Origin: JBMYQA01 sp049600855
GTDB taxonomy: Bacteria > Bacteroidota > Bacteroidia > Cytophagales > Flammeovirgaceae
Reading direction: 5' to 3'
DNA length: 48,746 nt
Assembly (NCBI GenBank): GCA_049600855.1
Contig: JBMYQA010000009.1
Location: forward strand, 1-48,746
The notes under the pieces were generated by a model that was not told where the DNA came from, did not search any database, and saw only the letters and a program-made list of their open reading frames with translations. Of this stretch, positions 45,836 to 48,746 are shown in pieces; the stretch's first letter is position 1, and each line of letters starts with the position of its first letter. The translations under genes were made by a program, and so were the position numbers.

Positions 45836-48746
45836 TTTGAATCACTCAAGCCTGTACTTAAGCAAGACTTCTATGAGGTTTCTTCGGCGCAACGGCGATT
45901 GTATTTCCTCTACGAATTCAATAAAAGCTCTTTGGCCTACAACCTGCCCTCGGTATTGGAAATTGAGGGAAATATGGATCAGGAAAAATTGCTTCATGCT
46001 TTCCAGCAGCTCATGCAGCGCCATGAAAGTTTGCGTACTCGATTTGAGTTAAGAGGCGCACAACCCATTCAAATCATTGAAGAAAGCCAAGAACTTCCCA
46101 TCGTATACCTTGATGCAAGTGGAAAAACGGTGGAAGCGCTTATCTCCGCGTTTGTGAAGCCTTTTGATTTGAATCAAGGACCGATGATTCGAGTTGCTTT
46201 GGCTGCTGTGAATGAAAATCACCATTTCCTAATGATGGATATTCACCACATCATTACCGATGGCGTTTCCCAAAATATACTCAACCAAGAGTTTATTGCT
46301 TTGTATAACGGCATGGTTTTACCGCCTTTGCAGTTGCAATACAAAGACTTTGCCGTGTGGCAAAATAGTGAAGAGCAACAAGCTAAATTAGCCAAACAAG
46401 CCGAGTTTTGGGCCAAACAATTTGAAGATGTTCCCGAAGTCCTTCAGTTGCCCTACGATTTCCCAAGACCAAAAGTTCAGACGAATGAAGGGGATAAGAT
46501 TGTCTTTGAACTAGATGAACAAACCACTACGGCACTCAATGAGTTAGCCAATCAACATCAGGCCTCCGTTTACATGCTTTTATTGGCAGTATATACGCTT
46601 TGGCTATCCAAATTGAGTAATCAAAATGATTTGGTGGTGGGAACCTCTACGGCTGGACGAAGACATAGCGATTTAGATAAAATCATTGGGATTTTTACGA
46701 ATCCACTAGCCATTCGCAATCGGATAAACCCCAAACAATCCTTTACTGATTTTCTGAAAGAAGTACGGGTTTGTTGTTTGCAAACTTTTGATAATCAAGA
46801 CTATCTATTTGAAGATTTAGTTGAATCCTTACAATTGCAGCGAGATACGAGTCGCAATCCATTGTTTGATGTGATGTTCGATTTGCAGAACATGGAACAG
46901 GGAGAAATAGCATTGCCTAATCTCAAATTAAAGCCTTATCAAAATCAGCAAGAATCTTCCAAGTTCGATTTAACACTTACTGCAGTTGAACAAAAAGATA
47001 CGATTCATTTCAAGCTTCAATATGCAAGTGCCTTATTCAAGGCAGAAACGATTGAACGCTACATTGGCTATTTCCAAAACATCCTCAAAGAAGTCATTCA
47101 AGCGCCTCAAAAGCAGTTAGCAGAAATCAGTTTACTAGATTATGCTGAGGAACATCAGCTGGCAAACTTATTCGATCAATCCACTGAAGCATTTGATTAT
47201 AAGCAGGTTGTTCATCTTTTTGAGGAAAAAGCCGCGCAAACGCCTGAAGCCATTGCGCTCAGCGATCAAAATCAACATTGGACCTATCAGCGGCTAAACG
47301 ATACAGCCAATCAGCTGGCTCGTTTCATGAAACAGCAATATGATTTACAAGCCAATGATGTCGTTGGTATTTTGCTTGATCGATCGGCTGAAGCGGTACT
47401 GAGTATGTTGGCAGTATTAAAGTCTGGTGCCGCTTTTTTACCCATAGAAACGGCTCAGCCTTCCGAACGCATCCAACAGCTCTTGAAAGATGCACAGGTG
47501 AAGGGGATCATCTTAGAATCAAGCCTGCTATTTGAGCACACTTTTGAAACTTCAAATCTCTTTGCCATTGACATTCAACTAGATACGTTGGAAGAAAGTC
47601 CAAATAATTTGAGCGTCCAATCTCATGCAGAAGATACCGCCTATGTGATTTACACTTCTGGGTCTACGGGAATGCCTAAGGGGGTAATGGTCAGTCATCA
47701 AAATATTTCCAATTACTTGCAGTGGGCGAATCAATACTATTTCAAAGGAGCATCAGGGCATCACTTTGGGCTATTTACTTCCATCGCTTTCGATTTAACA
47801 CTCACCAGTATTTTTTCTACCTTATTGAGAGGTGATCATCTCCAAATTTTCAGTCCTTCCGTGGAAATTACCACTGTACTGAAAGAGTTATTCAGCGCGG
47901 AAACGAAAGCAAATGCCTTGAAGTTGACTCCCTCGCATGTGAGCATGCTCAAGGATATGGCCTTGGATACAAGTACGATTCAAACCGTAATTTTAGGAGG
48001 CGAACAATTGTTGGAAGAACAAGTACGGACATTGCAAGCCTTAAATGCAGGTATGGCCATTTATAATGAATATGGTCCTACAGAGGCTACGGTGGGTTGT
48101 ACTGTACAACAAGTAGAGGCTGCGGAACAGATTCATATTGGAACGCCAATCTCAGGGGCCAAAGCCTATGTATTAAATCCTGAATTTCAATTGGTGCCCG
48201 AAGGCATTTGGGGAGAATTAGTTATTGGAGGCATAGGCGTAGCGAAAGGTTATCTAAACCGTCATGAACTCACCAAAGAGCGATTCTTACCTGATTTCAT
48301 CGCAGGCGAAGGCATGCTCTATAAAACAGGAGATCGAGTAAGGTGGATTAAGGATAGCCAAACCCATCAAGCTCATTTGGAATATCAAGGTCGATTAGAC
48401 GATCAGGTCAAAATTCGAGGCTATCGGGTAGAGTTAGGCGAAGTCAATGCTCAAATTAGTCAGTTACCTGACGTAATTGAGGCATTTAGCATGGTAAAAG
48501 GAACAGGGCAATCGGCTACGCTTTACAGCTATTTTACCGCTGAAAAGGAGCTTCAAGTTCAGCACCTCAAGCAGTCATTGCAAAAGTTAGTGCCCGACTA
48601 CCTCATTCCTGCCAATTTGATACAGCTCGATTCATTTCCACTCACTGTAAATGGCAAGATTGATAAAAAGAAACTTCCTAATCCCGTTTTAGGAGATGCT
48701 AGCAACTACCAAGCGCCTCAAAATGAGCAAGAAGCACAATTAGTAG
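45656..48746 (+). CDS. Non-ribosomal peptide synthetase, TubC docking-C-A(Asn)-PCP, partial at the right edge
   Basis: An open frame from ATG 45656 to the last base (1030 codons plus one base), so the 3' end is missing. N-terminal TubC-type docking domain 1-60. C domain from about 73 (VSSAQRRLYFLYEF) with HHIITDG at 197-203, LCL-type. A domain from about 518: YTSGSTGMPKG from Tyr666, pocket Asp713 in FDLTLTS, code DLTKIGEVG, so Asn, identical to module N3. A10 NGKIDKKKLP with Lys1001. The window ends at the first residues of the PCP (NEQEAQLV). The start is supported by the docking domain beginning there. It receives the tetrapeptidyl chain from the protein upstream. Later modules and the release domain must lie to the right. 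Confidence 0.95.
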   Translation, partial: MDAIALLEKLRSLHVKVEVINNQLKINAPKNTLTPELVGEIKSQKQALIDTLKSLQKNTGFESLKPVLKQDFYEVSSAQRRLYFLYEFNKSSLAYNLPSVLEIEGNMDQEKLLHAFQQLMQRHESLRTRFELRGAQPIQIIEESQELPIVYLDASGKTVEALISAFVKPFDLNQGPMIRVALAAVNENHHFLMMDIHHIITDGVSQNILNQEFIALYNGMVLPPLQLQYKDFAVWQNSEEQQAKLAKQAEFWAKQFEDVPEVLQLPYDFPRPKVQTNEGDKIVFELDEQTTTALNELANQHQASVYMLLLAVYTLWLSKLSNQNDLVVGTSTAGRRHSDLDKIIGIFTNPLAIRNRINPKQSFTDFLKEVRVCCLQTFDNQDYLFEDLVESLQLQRDTSRNPLFDVMFDLQNMEQGEIALPNLKLKPYQNQQESSKFDLTLTAVEQKDTIHFKLQYASALFKAETIERYIGYFQNILKEVIQAPQKQLAEISLLDYAEEHQLANLFDQSTEAFDYKQVVHLFEEKAAQTPEAIALSDQNQHWTYQRLNDTANQLARFMKQQYDLQANDVVGILLDRSAEAVLSMLAVLKSGAAFLPIETAQPSERIQQLLKDAQVKGIILESSLLFEHTFETSNLFAIDIQLDTLEESPNNLSVQSHAEDTAYVIYTSGSTGMPKGVMVSHQNISNYLQWANQYYFKGASGHHFGLFTSIAFDLTLTSIFSTLLRGDHLQIFSPSVEITTVLKELFSAETKANALKLTPSHVSMLKDMALDTSTIQTVILGGEQLLEEQVRTLQALNAGMAIYNEYGPTEATVGCTVQQVEAAEQIHIGTPISGAKAYVLNPEFQLVPEGIWGELVIGGIGVAKGYLNRHELTKERFLPDFIAGEGMLYKTGDRVRWIKDSQTHQAHLEYQGRLDDQVKIRGYRVELGEVNAQISQLPDVIEAFSMVKGTGQSATLYSYFTAEKELQVQHLKQSLQKLVPDYLIPANLIQLDSFPLTVNGKIDKKKLPNPVLGDASNYQAPQNEQEAQLV
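45872..48746 (+). other. NRPS module N5: C-A(Asn)-PCP (partial)
   Basis: C and A domains are complete and the PCP is cut off. The A domain shares long near-identical stretches with module N3 around the pocket (FDLTLTS, LTPSHVSML, VILGGEQL, YNEYGPTE), pointing to duplication of a C-A unit. No second FkbM insert is present. Confidence 0.9.

Noticed and set aside
1..48746. CRISPR array, tRNA, rRNA, insertion sequence or phage genes
   Set aside because: Nearly the whole window is covered by the six coding regions; the gaps are at most 108 bp and hold no such element. Repeated DNA inside the genes is explained by homologous domains.

Overview
The window is one face of a very large hybrid polyketide/non-ribosomal peptide (PKS/NRPS) gene cluster. 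All six genes lie on the + strand with gaps of 2 to 108 bp, so they look like a single transcription unit. The sixth gene runs off the right edge. A+T-rich codon use, AUG starts without clear Shine-Dalgarno sequences, and very long cis-AT assembly-line proteins suggest a Bacteroidota host (Saprospiria- or Chitinophagia-like). This is an inference: no rRNA or housekeeping marker is present.

Layout. (1) 103-1197: an Fe(II) dioxygenase of the 4-hydroxyphenylpyruvate dioxygenase family whose active-site substitutions match hydroxymandelate synthase. (2) 1238-2626: a GlcD/D-lactate-dehydrogenase type FAD oxidase, a plausible hydroxymandelate oxidase. (3) 2710-20646: a 5978-residue protein with a fatty acyl-AMP ligase, an ACP and three KS-AT-DH-KR-ACP modules. 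(4) 20755-25419: one KS-AT-KR-ACP module without DH. (5) 25422-45584: a 6720-residue hybrid with KS-AT-DH-KR-ACP, then C-A(Thr)-PCP-E, C-A(Asp, with an inserted FkbM methyltransferase)-PCP, C-A(Asn)-PCP and C-A(unassigned)-PCP. (6) 45656 to the edge: a TubC-type docking domain followed by C-A(Asn) and the start of a PCP.

How the genes work together. A fatty acid is adenylated and loaded on the first ACP. It is extended by three reducing/dehydrating modules (predicted conjugated triene), then by a module that leaves a hydroxyl, then by a fifth module whose DH has a doubtful second motif. The chain passes to the NRPS, which by the A-domain codes adds D-allo-Thr, Asp (possibly methylated), Asn, an unassigned residue with an H-L-G core like 4-hydroxyphenylglycine (Hpg) codes, and Asn. 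The first two genes could supply 4-hydroxymandelate/4-hydroxybenzoylformate for Hpg. No aminotransferase, thioesterase, transporter, regulator or phosphopantetheinyl transferase is visible, so the cluster continues outside the window, at least to the right. I do not recognise the product as a known compound; the best description is an unknown polyene lipopeptide.

Residue positions are counted from the stated starts. Module and domain borders are estimates read by eye; catalytic residue numbers were calculated from the coordinates.
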